Positions 46,601 to 55,428 of a stretch of 64,000 nucleotides of DNA are shown piece after piece (within the stretch, counting starts at the first letter, position 1; the number at the start of each line of letters is the position of its first letter). Made by a program: the position numbers and the translations under genes. This stretch comes from an uncultured Muribaculaceae bacterium (GTDB lineage Bacteria; Bacteroidota; Bacteroidia; Bacteroidales; Muribaculaceae): NCBI GenBank assembly GCA_902494515.1, contig CABUTS010000005.1:1-64000 (forward strand), given 5' to 3'. The notes beneath the pieces are model-generated. The model ran no database searches. It was not told the origin of the DNA and saw only the letters and a program-made list of their open reading frames with translations.

Positions 46601-48676
46601 GGTGTAGCTGCGCGGAAGCGCGAAGGATGCGTCGGCGGTGAGGTTCACCGAGCCGTGGCCGATGGAGTCGGAGATATGCAGCCCGGCGAAGTCGAGGTTG
46701 CGGATGTCGGCGTCGAGGTTCCAGCGGAGGGTGTCGGCGTCGATGTTGCCGTTGGCCCTGACGGTGAGGTTGGCTTCGGCGTTGCCGGAGTTTAGGAGGA
46801 TGTCGGCGAGGCCGTCGCTGATATTGGCATCGAGGATTATGTCCTTGAGCGACTGGCCTTTATATCCGAGATGAATCAGCTGGATGTTACCTTTAAGAGC
46901 CGTTGCGGGGTTCTTAGGGTCGATACCCTGGCCCGAGATTTCGGCGCTGGCGGAGATGTCGCTGATTCCCAGCGAGGGGAGGATTTTCTGCAGCGGGAAC
47001 TTGTCGGCGTCGAAGGTCAGGTCGTAACCCTTCTCGCGGTTTCGCCAGTCGGCGGTGAGGGCCACTGAGCCGTCGGCGGCAGTGGCTTCGATGTCGCCGG
47101 AGAAATTGCCGTAGTCGAGGCTGATGGTGCCGTCGAGGGTCATCGGGGGGAGGCTGACGGTGCGCGCCAGTTTGGCGTCCATCAGTGTGGGTTTCAGGAA
47201 TTCGGCGTTGGGGATATTGCCGATGAGGGTCAGATCCCCGACCGCGCGGCTCAGGTTCATGGCGTTGCGGAGATGCCCCGATGCTTCGAGGTAGAGGTGG
47301 TTAGGCATCTCGAGCGAAAGCTCCTTCACGTTGATGTCCGACATTGTCCCTTTTGCGATGGCGGTCAGACTGACGGGCACCCCGCGGGGGAGGCCGTTGG
47401 CAATCGGGGCGAAAGCTGTGGGGGTAAGACGGCGGATGTCGTCGTTGGAAAGCTGGCCGTCGAGGTCGATGCTGAAGGGGGTATCGGGATCCATGCCGGA
47501 TGCGCCGTTGGCCGGGGTTTCTGCGCCGGGGGCAGGCGGCGGGGTCAGACCCATCATGGCGGTGAGGCTGATTTCGGAGGAGGGGGTTGTCAGGCGCATG
47601 TCGCTGGCTTCGAGGTGGATGGAATCCATGTCGAAGAGACCGGTCAGTTCCAGGGGTACGCCGCAGCGTTCGCGGGCCGAGATGCGTCGAATCGGGGCGT
47701 GGACGGTTGTCCCGCGGTTGAGGAAGGAGTCAATCTGAATGTTGATTTCCGACGCCTGGATGTAGTCGAGGTCGAAATTCGAGCCGATGGGGCGCGCGCC
47801 TTCGAGGGCGTAGAGCGCCTTGGAGTCGGTCAGCGAGATTCGGTCGCAGGTGACGGTCCAGGGGACAGTGGCAGTGGTGTCGACGGGAACCGGTGGCACC
47901 GGGTTGGCGGCCAGGAACGCCGGGGTGGGGTAGATGTAGCGGGCATCGGCCTGGTCAATGGCTATCTCCTTGACCTTCACGGTATTGTAGCGCATATCAA
48001 CGTCGGCATCGAGGATGTCGCCGTCGGCTATCGAGCAGTCGAGGTCGGAGATGGTGGGGAACATAGACATCCGGTAAGCGATGTTGGATAGCTTTCCATG
48101 GTCGAGGGTGACGTGCCAGTTGACCGGCACGGAGTCGTTCGGCGCGGGGCGGGGGACGGTGTCGGGGCGCATGGTAATCACCACTAAGCCGCTGTCCATC
48201 AGTATGTCGGAGACCCTGACGCGCTGGGCTTCAAGGTGAACGCGCGCACCTTTGAGTGTGGCATTCTGCAGGGCGGCGGTCATGTACATGGCCGAGTCGG
48301 GGGTGCCAAGACGGAAGTCAGTGCCCTGCAGGTTGGCTTCGGGCACCATGATTTCGCCGCTAAGCAGCGGAGTGAAGCTCACTCCGAGCTTTGCGCGGGC
48401 GCTCTGAACCGCCATTCCGGGGGTGGTGAAGTCGAGGGAGTCAACCTCCACGTTCAGCGGGAAGCGCAGCCTGAACCGGCTAACCGAAATCTCCATCTCC
48501 CCGGGCTTGGAAATTGCTTTCAGCACGCGTGGCACGGCAAAGTCCTGAACGAAAGGCATATACAGCAGAAACACCGTGAGCGCCACCAGACCAATCAAGC
48601 CTGTCAGCGTCCACAGCACTATTTTCATGAATCCTCGAAGGATTTTCCAAGCTGATGATACTTCTGCCATAGCCAT
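43691..48676 (-). CDS. tamB: TamB/AsmA-like translocation and assembly protein
   Basis: TamB is a long periplasm-spanning protein anchored in the inner membrane and partnered with TamA or TamL; it is implicated in lipid transport and outer-membrane biogenesis. The 1661-residue protein has an N-terminal membrane anchor (VLWTLTGLIGLVALTVFLLYMPFV, residues about 22-45), long repetitive beta-helical stretches, and a C-terminal DUF490 region (about 1230-1590). The last 70 residues are an acidic Asp/Ser/Pro-rich tail (DEPDSSDNPDTPDSDN). An AT-rich gap with a promoter-like TACTTTTG (48776-48769) and a leader hairpin lies upstream. Confidence 0.9.
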   Translation of the reverse strand: MAMAEVSSAWKILRGFMKIVLWTLTGLIGLVALTVFLLYMPFVQDFAVPRVLKAISKPGEMEISVSRFRLRFPLNVEVDSLDFTTPGMAVQSARAKLGVSFTPLLSGEIMVPEANLQGTDFRLGTPDSAMYMTAALQNATLKGARVHLEAQRVRVSDILMDSGLVVITMRPDTVPRPAPNDSVPVNWHVTLDHGKLSNIAYRMSMFPTISDLDCSIADGDILDADVDMRYNTVKVKEIAIDQADARYIYPTPAFLAANPVPPVPVDTTATVPWTVTCDRISLTDSKALYALEGARPIGSNFDLDYIQASEINIQIDSFLNRGTTVHAPIRRISARERCGVPLELTGLFDMDSIHLEASDMRLTTPSSEISLTAMMGLTPPPAPGAETPANGASGMDPDTPFSIDLDGQLSNDDIRRLTPTAFAPIANGLPRGVPVSLTAIAKGTMSDINVKELSLEMPNHLYLEASGHLRNAMNLSRAVGDLTLIGNIPNAEFLKPTLMDAKLARTVSLPPMTLDGTISLDYGNFSGDIEATAADGSVALTADWRNREKGYDLTFDADKFPLQKILPSLGISDISASAEISGQGIDPKNPATALKGNIQLIHLGYKGQSLKDIILDANISDGLADILLNSGNAEANLTVRANGNIDADTLRWNLDADIRNLDFAGLHISDSIGHGSVNLTADASFALPRSYTVREGRRRVKKTTPLSVDADLDVKSLYWKMQETEISTTDLLFRALANADTVSLSLDNHDLRASISSSDGLDSLMAALTNTMAVTDTILKRRNLDIPALQRALPPFSFDLDAGNNNILTNFIAGSGMKFDTLAVALRNDSLISGDARLLGFVTGKTRLDTIALNLQQVDSTLIYKLSIENAPGTFDQFAHISARGYIGSEKFALLFNQQNIQEETGFSFGSVVTSPYPGVLTLRFVPYHPVIGYKSWEINRDNFVSYNLRTSHFDANIDLHNSASSLKLFTQHNDSDSAQEAIRLQLNDIKLQDWLAINPFAPPMKGDLSADMSITLGEKSLDGDGTVGLKNFYYGNDKVADFDLELALRTNAAGTIRANTTLLVDGVRTITASGNLNDSTAANPFMLDFRMIHFPLSVANPFLPRGTAKLHGMLNGEMDITGDLSQPVYNGWVQFDSTAVDAAMLGTSFVFSDEKIPVENSLVSFNKFAIKAANENPLILDGTVDISSFSLMKLDLGLTAKNTQIIGSKRKRGQDAYGKAYINLDAKVKGTTSFLDIDASLKVLPGTNCTYIIPDVQSAIQNRSRDDMVKFVNFADTAAVAQADSIIPTGMLTNINASLEISEGSTIAVDLSADGKNRAQVQPSGRVNYSLDYLGDERCTGRININDGFVRYSMPPVLSEKLFHFQENSYVVFNGQMLNPVLNIKAYDEVKATVNNDGNSKIVNFDVNLAVGGTLENMNVVFSLSTDNDLTIENEIQSMSPDQKANQAMNLLLYGTYTGPGTKASQMGNPLYTFLEGQLNNLASSAIKGVDISFGIDQLERNRDGVNSTAMNYSYQVSKSLFDDRFKIVVGGNYTTDANADENFSQNLISDISFEYMLNRQGTKYIRLFRHTGYESILEGEITQTGVGFVWKRKLRTIHDLFNWLPWRKEPIPEPDTAVIPDEPDSSDNPDTPDSDNDSDDQDSGTTAPDSSDATKPDEE

Positions 48677-49213
48677 TTCCCTCGGTTAAGGCCGGGAAGC
48701 GAAGTTTCCCGGCGGGAGTTGAAACGTATTTTCTTAACGCCCTTCGCCCCGCGAAAGTTCGTTGTTTACAAAAGTAATTAATTTTTTAAAATTCTACCGC
48801 TTCTTAACATAATATTTTTTTGAAAAGCACCTTTTTTGCGCCTTTTCCCCATTTTGAAATACTTTTTTTTGGAATTGCATAGATTTTCTCACTCTATCGC
48901 CAATATTATTTTTCTAAAGTGTCAAAATTCTGTCTGTCCACATTAAATATTGTTGCTATTTAATTAACATTTTATTTCATATATGCATATTTATTATAAA
49001 AAATACAAAACAATAATATTTTTAATTTATATACGAATATAACAATCTACAAAAAAATAATTAAAAAATGTGGATATTATTTAATTTATGATTAACTTTA
49101 AAGCGCTATTTAGAATAATCAACCTTAAATGGTGAAATTATTCAAGCTTAATAAACCTTAATATTCATTTATAAGTATATGTAATGAACCAGACAAAAAA
49201 ATGATTCAGGTAT
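48677..49213. other. AT-rich intergenic region upstream of tamB
   Basis: This 537-nt stretch is strongly A+T-rich from about 48770. It holds a hairpin CCGGGAA/TTCCCGG (48692-48712) in the presumed tamB leader, a -7-like TACTTTTG on the minus strand (48776-48769), and long T- and A-runs. No reading frame with coding character is seen. The composition break fits the edge of acquired DNA that continues into the broken genes downstream. Confidence 0.7.
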
Positions 49214-50211
49214 ATGAAACAATTTGAAAAGCAATTGATAATATTACTGACTATCATTATAGGGTTATATGTGACTGTTTCAGCCAATATAACTGGAATA
49301 GTGGTAGATATGGACGACAAGCCTGTAGAGGGGGCTGCGGTTGTGGCATTATAGTTGCCTGACAGTACGTATGTCGGAGGTACTGTGTCTGATGAGAAAG
49401 GGAAATTCTTGATACAAAACATCCCTGACGTTGCTGAATATATTTTACGGACAGAAGCCATCGGTTATGGAAATACAACCGTCAAGGCATCTCTGACAGC
49501 TCCTAACAAAATTGTTCTCCCCAAAAACGGTTTAGCACTTAATGAAGTCGTGGTTGAAGCAAGCACTGTCCATAGACTGTATCTTAACTACATATTGCTC
49601 CAGAAAATCAATTTAAGTGCCAAAGGAATATTCAAGAACAACATCGCACAGCAGGCTACGCTTCCCGGAGATAACGGTGTCACTTATTACATGCCTCTTG
49701 AAACCGGCTCTTCTCGTGCCCTGGAACTGCGGACCGGATATTCCGATGGCTTCTTCTCCCACAGATGGTTTGTTTCGGCAGATATCACCTATAATTTGAT
49801 ACGACTCGATAACCGCGACCTCCAGTCAGATCTGACCAATGGAGCGCAGACCGACTCGCAATGGGCTGTTAATGTTTCGTCCGACATCGCTTTCGGCAGT
49901 GACCGGTCCTGGCGTCTTGGCGTTTCCGGAAATTATCAATCACCACAACACAGTACTTTTTTAACAAAAAAGGATATACCGATTTCGGCATTACCGTTGT
50001 CAAATATTTCAAATTTGGAGGAAGACTGATGTTCATGGCTACCAACCTTCTCAACCACCATGGCTCGGGATGGTATGACTGTGCGGCATACTCCCAGACA
50101 TTCCGTAGCCTCACCGATACTCGCTGCTTCTTCCTGAAATTCGACATAAGCTTCGGTAAAAGCTTCCGCATGCGTTCCAACCCTTCTTATGCCGACCGTC
50201 AGCTCCGGTAA
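49214..50211 (+). pseudogene. Decayed outer-membrane receptor (CarboxypepD_reg plus barrel)
   Basis: A broken gene. From the ATG at 49214 it reads a signal peptide (QLIILLTIIIGLYVTVSA), then a carboxypeptidase-regulatory-like domain. It hits a TAG at 49352 where the family would continue AVVALxLPDSTYVGG. The frame reopens with TYVGGTVSDEKGKFLIQ and reaches NEVVVEASTVHR, then jumps to late-barrel sequence without the plug, so a large internal deletion is likely. At a T-run near 49958-49963 the frame shifts; repairing it gives FFNKKGYTDFGITVVKYFKFGG. The rest runs to 50211. Such receptors sit beside peptide-export genes in Bacteroidota, consistent with the C39 fragment downstream. Confidence 0.8.
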
Positions 50212-50266
50212 TTCGAGATGCAAGATATGAGCGGCACATCCGGTATGGGCGGCTATTGATTTCTGT

Positions 50267-50386
50267 ATGAGATTCAAAGGTTTTCACTATTATCACCAGA
50301 TTGAGCAGTCGGACTGCGGGGTGATTACCAAGAGTGATGAGTTTTGGCATAACGCTTTTTTTAAATTCTTCGGCTTATTAACTTAA
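50267..50386 (+). pseudogene. C39-type peptidase/ABC exporter fragment
   Basis: Only the first 18 codons are recognisable: MRFKGFHYYHQIEQSDCG, where Q-x-x-x-DCG carries the catalytic cysteine of peptidase C39 in bacteriocin exporters. After that the sequence continues as unrelated residues and stops at 50384. The C39 and transporter domains are missing. It lies 55 nt past the broken receptor gene, so both are probably remains of one peptide-export island. Confidence 0.7.
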
Positions 50387-50389
50387 TTT

Positions 50390-50422
50390 TTTGGGAAATG
50401 AGCGGCATTTTACGTAACTTTG
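50390..50422 (+). promoter_or_regulatory. Promoter of the C69 dipeptidase gene
   Basis: TTTG (50390-50393), a 21-nt spacer and TAACTTTG (50415-50422); the ATG at 50442 follows 19 nt later. Confidence 0.8.
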
Positions 50423-50441
50423 CGGCAAAACCATAACCACT

Positions 50442-52100
50442 ATGCACATTTCACGCAACCTTATGGGTGCGCTCGCCGCTGCCGCCATGTTCTTCGGAGC
50501 TGCCGCCTCGGCTGACGCCTGCACCAATCTCATCGCCGCAAGAGGCGCCACCACCGACGGCTCCGTAATGGTCACATACGCCGCCGACTCCCATAACCTT
50601 TACGGCGAGCTGTACCAGCAGTCCGCCGCCGACCACGAACCGGGTGCCATGCGCCGCGTGGTCGAGTGGGACACCAACAAATACCTCGGCGACATCCCCG
50701 AGGTGGCCCACACCTACTCCCGTATCGGCAACATGAACGAACATGGCGTTGTCATCGCCGAGAGCACCTGGGGCGGCCGCGAGGAGCTTGCCGGATCGGG
50801 TCTCATCGACTACGGATCGCTGATGTACATAACCCTCGAGCGCGCCAAGACCGCCCGCGAGGCCATAAAGATCATGACCGATTTGGTCAAGGAATACGGC
50901 TACGCCTCCGAAGGTGAGTCTTTCTCCATCGCCGACCCCGACGAGGTATGGGTGATGGACTTAGTAGGCAAGGGTAAGGCCGACAAGGGCGCCGTTTGGG
51001 TTGCCCGCCGTGTACCCGACGGCTATATCTCGGGTCACGCCAACCACCCACGCATCCACAAGTTCCCCCTCAAGGATAAATCCGGCGAGACAATCTACTC
51101 CCCCGACGTCATCAAGTTCGCCCGCCAGCAGGGCTACTTCAACGGCAAGGACGAGGACTTCGACTTCTCCAAAGCCTACGCCGTCACCGACTTCGGCGCC
51201 CTCCGCGGCTGCGACGCCCGCGTGTGGAGCTACTTCAACAAGTTCGCCTCCGGCATGGACAAGTACCTGGCCTGGATCGACCGCGCCGAAGGTGAGCCGA
51301 TGCCCCTCTGGGTGAAGCCTGACAAACCCCTGAGCGCCACCGACATGAAATGGATGATGCGCGATCACTTCGAAGGCACCCCCTACGACATGACCCAGGA
51401 TGTAGGCGCAGGTCCCTTCAAGGTCCCCTACCGCTGGCGCCCCATGGAGTTCGAGGTTGACTCCGTGAAGTACGTTCACGAACGCGCCATCGCCACCCAG
51501 CAGACCGGCTGGAGCTTCGTGGCCCAGCTCCGCAAGGACCTCCCCGAATACCTCCGCGGCCTCCTCTGGTTCGGCACCGACGACGCCAACACCTGCGTCT
51601 ACCTCCCTGTGTTCTGCGGCGTTACGAAGGTGCCCGTGCAGCTCGGCCACGGCGACACCAACACTTTCGATCCCAACTCCAACTTCTGGATGAACTCCCT
51701 GGTCGCCAATCAGGCGTATAACCGCTATTCGCAGATGATTCCCGACATCCGCGCCGTGCAGAAATCGCTCGAAGACTCCATCGCCTACGACGTCGACAAA
51801 GCCATCCGCGAGATTCCCGGCATCGGCGACGACGATATCGCCCGCCTCGCCACCGACGACCTCCTCGAAGTCTGGGCTCAGAAAGCCACCGACCGCTACC
51901 GCGACCTCGCCACCTTCCTGTTCGTCAAGTTCATGGACGGCAACATCAAGAAACAGAACCCCGACGGCAGCTTCCTCCGCACCCCCGAAGGAATCCCAGC
52001 CTATCCCGACTTCGGCGGCTACGACGACCCCCGCTACTTCGAGAACATCGCCCGCACCACCGGCTCCCGCCTCCAGGTCCGCCCCATCGACTACAAATAA
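50442..52100 (+). CDS. Family C69 dipeptidase, exported
   Basis: C69 (PepD-type) peptidases are Ntn hydrolases that cleave dipeptides and start at a processed cysteine. The 552-residue protein has a signal peptide (AAAAMFFGAAASA) ending right before DACTNLIAARGATTDGS, in which the Cys near residue 28 is the expected nucleophile after cleavage. The family blocks VVIAESTWGGR near 102-112, FSIADPDEVWVMDLVG near 166-181 and YISGHANHPRIH near 193-204 are present. It probably acts in the periplasm on peptides taken up. It has its own promoter and is followed by a strong hairpin. Codon use is GC-rich, unlike the flanking broken genes. Confidence 0.92.
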   Translation: MHISRNLMGALAAAAMFFGAAASADACTNLIAARGATTDGSVMVTYAADSHNLYGELYQQSAADHEPGAMRRVVEWDTNKYLGDIPEVAHTYSRIGNMNEHGVVIAESTWGGREELAGSGLIDYGSLMYITLERAKTAREAIKIMTDLVKEYGYASEGESFSIADPDEVWVMDLVGKGKADKGAVWVARRVPDGYISGHANHPRIHKFPLKDKSGETIYSPDVIKFARQQGYFNGKDEDFDFSKAYAVTDFGALRGCDARVWSYFNKFASGMDKYLAWIDRAEGEPMPLWVKPDKPLSATDMKWMMRDHFEGTPYDMTQDVGAGPFKVPYRWRPMEFEVDSVKYVHERAIATQQTGWSFVAQLRKDLPEYLRGLLWFGTDDANTCVYLPVFCGVTKVPVQLGHGDTNTFDPNSNFWMNSLVANQAYNRYSQMIPDIRAVQKSLEDSIAYDVDKAIREIPGIGDDDIARLATDDLLEVWAQKATDRYRDLATFLFVKFMDGNIKKQNPDGSFLRTPEGIPAYPDFGGYDDPRYFENIARTTGSRLQVRPIDYK

Positions 52101-52105
52101 CCACC

Positions 52106-52153
52106 CTGATACCTCTGATGTTTTGGATATTTATGAAACATCAGAGGTATCAG
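52106..52153. terminator. 18-bp stem hairpin after the C69 gene
   Basis: An exact 18-bp inverted repeat (52106-52123 with 52136-52153) surrounds a 12-nt loop. No clean T-run follows, so it may stabilise the 3' end rather than terminate. It lies between the C69 stop and the rhuM remnant. Confidence 0.75.
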
Positions 52154-52184
52154 TCATATCGTCTTTTGCGGATTATCTATTAGC

Positions 52185-53074
52185 ATGGAATCCAACGAAA
52201 TAATACTTTATCAGCCTGATGACACGATGAAACTCGAGGTTCGCCTCGTGGATGATACCGTGTGGCTGACGCAACAGCAAATCGCTGATTTGTTCGGTAC
52301 CAAACGCCCCGCTATAACCAAGCATATAGCAAATATCTATAAATCAGGGGAATTAGAGGAAAATAGCACATGTTCCATTTTGGAACATAAGGGTAATGAC
52401 GGGCTCCAGCGCTATACAACTAAGTATTACAATTTGGATGTTATCTTATCTGTTCTGTCGGTTACCGGGTAAACAGTCGCAATGCCACATTATTCAGGCA
52501 ATGGGCTAATAAGGTGCTGAGAGATTATTTGCTCCGGGGGTATGCTGTCAATCAAAGACTGCTTCAACTGGAGAATCGGATGGAAAGACGTTTCTCCGAA
52601 CAAGAACTGCACTTTGCAGAGCAGGACCGACACCTAAAACAACTTGATGAAAAGGTGGAATTTTTTGTCCGGACTTCATTGCCTCCAATAGAGGGAGTTT
52701 TCTTTGACGGGCAGATTTTTGATGCATACGCTTTTGTTGCAGATTTAATTCGCAGAGCTAAAAACAGAATTGTGGTAATTGATAGTTATGTCGACGATTC
52801 TGTATTGGTTCAGCTATCGAAGAGAACTCCGGGCGTAACGGTGGATATCTATGATGGCAGGATTTCGGAACAACTGCGTCAGGATGTACAGCGCCACAAC
52901 AGACAATATCCCGGAGTAACTCTGCACTCTTACAACCGGGCACATGACCGTTTTCTGATAATAGATGAAGAAGTCTACCACATTGGCGCTTCTCTCAAGG
53001 ACCTTGGCAAGAAACTTTTTGCATTTTCGAAAATGGACGTCATGACCGGCTCCGACCTTCTCCGCTCCCTTTAG
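52185..53074 (+). pseudogene. RhuM-family protein gene, frameshifted
   Basis: RhuM-type proteins occur in genomic islands and phages; their role is poorly known. The first frame (52185-52472) has the family N terminus (IILYQPDDTMKLEVRLVDDTVWLTQQQIADLF, then ITKHIANIYKSGELEEN). It ends at SVLSVTG and a stop. Removing one of two tandem TCTGT copies (52449-52453, 52454-52458) restores the family sequence VGYRVNSRNATLFRQWANKVL and joins the second frame, which ends at 53074. The C-terminal half has a phospholipase-D-like segment (HDRFLIIDEEVYHIGASLKDLG), with Arg in place of the usual Lys. The repaired protein would have 294 residues. The DNA is A+T-richer than its neighbours. Confidence 0.85.
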
Positions 53075-53158
53075 TTTTTCATAGCCTGGGGATTGAATAT
53101 TGAGGTGGTAAAATGTAAAAAATATCTGGAGAAAGATATATTGTTTTGAAAAATTGTG

Positions 53159-53166
53159 TATATTTG
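53159..53166 (+). promoter_or_regulatory. -7 element of the vWA gene
   Basis: TATATTTG matches the -7 consensus. It rules out the upstream frame opening at 53146 and supports the ATG at 53200. The -33 element is not clear. Confidence 0.6.
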
Positions 53167-53199
53167 CATTTCTTAAACCTTCTTCATCCTTTGAAGACC

Positions 53200-55101
53200 A
53201 TGAAAATTTCTGAAATCAAATATATGCGTAGCTACCGCCGCTGGGGATGCCTCGCCCCCCTCAACTGTTGCCGGAAGTTGCTGTCTGCCGGGATTTTGCC
53301 GGCGATGATTGCGGTGCTGGCTTTGGGGCTGATGGCTCCGAAGGCTGCCGCCCAGCGCGAGCAGAACAACATCTATCTGTTTGACTGCACCGGCTCGATG
53401 CAGAAAAAGCAACTGTGGGAACCAGCCAAAAAGGCCCTCGACACTACTATCGAAGCGCAGTCGGACCTCACCGAATCCAGATTCCATGTACTCCCCTTCG
53501 GCGACAATGTCTATGAGACCATCTCGTTCGGCGCCACCGGGTATTCCGGCAAGAAAAAGACCATCGAGGAGGCTGAGGACAAATATATCCGGCAGGCAAA
53601 ATACACCAACATCTGCGATGCTCTCGACAAGGGTTTCGCGCTTTGTGACCCTGCCAAGGAGAACCGCATCTATCTGCTGACCGACGGCGATCCCAACCGC
53701 GGCGGTTCCGCCGAGGATGTCGCCGCAAAGATTGACCGTTGGTGCGCCAATCATAAGAATGCCCGGCTTTTTTATGTAGCCCTTGCTCCCGATGCCGTCA
53801 ATCCGGTGATTGAGGCGGCCGTGAACCGTTGCCCCGACGCCTATATGGTGAAGTGTGTCAGCAACCTCATCCCCCAGATCGCCGACTTCCCGACCACTGA
53901 AATTCACGGCAACATCGAGGAGCTCGACAAAATCCACCCCCTGCGTTTCAGTCTCCCCGGCAAGAAGCCTATGACCGCCGAGTGCAGCGACCCGCTGTTT
54001 AACGTCGAGGTCGTCGGGGGTGGCTCCGACAACCGCCAGCTTGCGCTGAAAATCACTCCGCGCCGCCAGCTCGACAAGGCGGAACTCCACAGTCTCCTCA
54101 CCCCGCAGGTCGATGCCGACCATAACTATTGCTTTTCGGTGAAGCTCATCCCCGGCGACAAGTCCTTCTTCATCGCCAACTCCGAAGTGCACGTCAGCGT
54201 TGCCGACCATATCCAGAGCAACCTCACGCTGTTAGGGGGCTCCAATGAGGAGACAGACCTCGGTAAAGCCAGGTGGTATCCTTCGTTTCTATGGGCCGAC
54301 GCTGCGCCCGACGGGGAGGTGGCCGTGGATCTCGCTCCGCAGTTCACCAACGCCGCCGAGGATGCCGAGGTGCAGATGTCGGTGCAGCCCGGCGAGGGTG
54401 AAAGCCGCGACTTCCGCGTATTCTTCAACGATGAGGAGATCGCCGCCGACGGAGATTTCGCAATCCGTCCCGGAGCCCCGGCTCTGCTCCGGATTGTCTT
54501 CAACAACGACGCCAAGGAGGGGAAACGCTATTTCGCTCTGCAGCGCGAGGATTCGCAGGGTGTCGACCTGATTAATGGCCAGCCGACCGGCAGCGTCGAC
54601 GAAATCCCCCTTCGCGGCAAATACGCCGTGAACTGGAACCCCCTGAAAACCTGGCTGGTAATCATTGCCATAGCGCTTGTGGGCCTGCTGCTGCTCTGGC
54701 TGTTGGTTCTCAAACGGTTTTTCTATCCGACCATCAAGGCCGGTCGCATTGCGCTGATGGGTCCCGGCAACTATATGTCCGCCAAGAAAATCAAAGGTAT
54801 GCGCCGCGTGGTCTACACCTCGAAGCGCCGCAGCCAGAACCTGCTGTCGCGCATCTTCGTGGGTCAGGACCTCTTCATCCGCGCCGAGCATTTCACCCCC
54901 GAGATAGAGCTGACCGCCGGGTCGCGCAAGCGGGTGCGCCTCCGCTCGGTCAAGGACCCGCGCAAGAGTGCTACGCAGCAGCCCGAATGGGTCTTCTCTC
55001 CGACCTCCACCCTCTCCCCTTACGACAAGACGACCGCCTCTCTCCGCGACCCCTCCAACCCCGCCGCCCCCCCGGTCTCCTTCATCGCTGAGCTCTCCTA
55101 A
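53200..55101 (+). CDS. Exported, membrane-anchored von Willebrand factor A-domain protein
   Basis: A 633-residue protein of the presumed vWA-tubulin-peptidase system. From the ATG at 53200 a long N-terminal signal sequence (hydrophobic ILPAMIAVLALGLMA) precedes a vWA domain from about residue 57. Its metal-adhesion site is recognisable: DCTGS at residue 62-66 (D-x-T-x-S in place of D-x-S-x-S) and the second Asp in LLTDGDPN near 162. Residues about 240-480 are a beta-rich extracytoplasmic region. One membrane segment (about 482-505, TWLVIIAIALVGLLLLWLLVL) is followed by a basic cytoplasmic tail of about 125 residues. An N-out, C-in topology could link the periplasm to the cytoplasmic tubulin-like protein encoded next. 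Confidence 0.85.
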   Translation: MKISEIKYMRSYRRWGCLAPLNCCRKLLSAGILPAMIAVLALGLMAPKAAAQREQNNIYLFDCTGSMQKKQLWEPAKKALDTTIEAQSDLTESRFHVLPFGDNVYETISFGATGYSGKKKTIEEAEDKYIRQAKYTNICDALDKGFALCDPAKENRIYLLTDGDPNRGGSAEDVAAKIDRWCANHKNARLFYVALAPDAVNPVIEAAVNRCPDAYMVKCVSNLIPQIADFPTTEIHGNIEELDKIHPLRFSLPGKKPMTAECSDPLFNVEVVGGGSDNRQLALKITPRRQLDKAELHSLLTPQVDADHNYCFSVKLIPGDKSFFIANSEVHVSVADHIQSNLTLLGGSNEETDLGKARWYPSFLWADAAPDGEVAVDLAPQFTNAAEDAEVQMSVQPGEGESRDFRVFFNDEEIAADGDFAIRPGAPALLRIVFNNDAKEGKRYFALQREDSQGVDLINGQPTGSVDEIPLRGKYAVNWNPLKTWLVIIAIALVGLLLLWLLVLKRFFYPTIKAGRIALMGPGNYMSAKKIKGMRRVVYTSKRRSQNLLSRIFVGQDLFIRAEHFTPEIELTAGSRKRVRLRSVKDPRKSATQQPEWVFSPTSTLSPYDKTTASLRDPSNPAAPPVSFIAELS

Positions 55102-55126
55102 GTCGCCTCCCCTGCCTTCCCCCTGC

Positions 55127-55219
55127 CTTCGCTGAAGCTCGGCGCCCCCCTTGCTTTCGCTAAAGCTCGGCGCTTGACCTGCCTTCGCTGAAGCTCGGCG
55201 CCGATACAAAAATTTTTGC
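55127..55219. repeat. Dispersed CTTCGCTGAAGCTCGGCGC element, copy 2
   Basis: Three blocks (55127-55145, 55154-55173 with CTAAAG in place of CTGAAG, 55183-55201) are followed by GATACAAAAATTTTTGC. The order matches the copy at 7111-7176. Confidence 0.88.
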
Positions 55220-55269
55220 TTTTGCCCATCAGAGTTTGCGAGCTTTTTTCGCCGCTCTTTAGCAAACTT

Positions 55270-55385
55270 TGCAGCGGGGTTTTCCACCGCTTTTCAGGCG
55301 GGGTTTTCAGCGAGGTTTTGCAGCGGGTTTTGCAGCGGGGTTTGCAGCGGGTTTTGCAGCGGGGTTTGCAGCGGGGTTGCAGCGA
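55270..55385. repeat. Tandem array with GCAGCGGG/TTTT units
   Basis: About eight copies of GCAGCGGG(G)TTTT with 11-12 bp steps, with some degenerate units near 55285-55315. The array lies directly ahead of the ATCGCGCG element. Confidence 0.85.
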
Positions 55386-55400
55386 CCGTTGGTAACTTTC

Positions 55401-55428
55401 GTTCTGTTATCGCGCGTGCTCGCGCGAT
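55401..55428. repeat. Dispersed ATCGCGCG hairpin element, copy 3 (reverse)
   Basis: GTTCTGTTATCGCGCGTGCT and on to 55428: read on the minus strand it is ATCGCGCG, loop, CGCGCGAT, then AACAGAAC, the same order as the copies at 8787 and 30451. Confidence 0.8.

Noticed and set aside
50218..50259. A 13-residue frame (MQDMSGTSGMGGY) between the broken receptor and the C39 fragment as a RiPP precursor.
   Set aside because: Too short to judge, no leader-core pattern, and the flanking genes are decayed.
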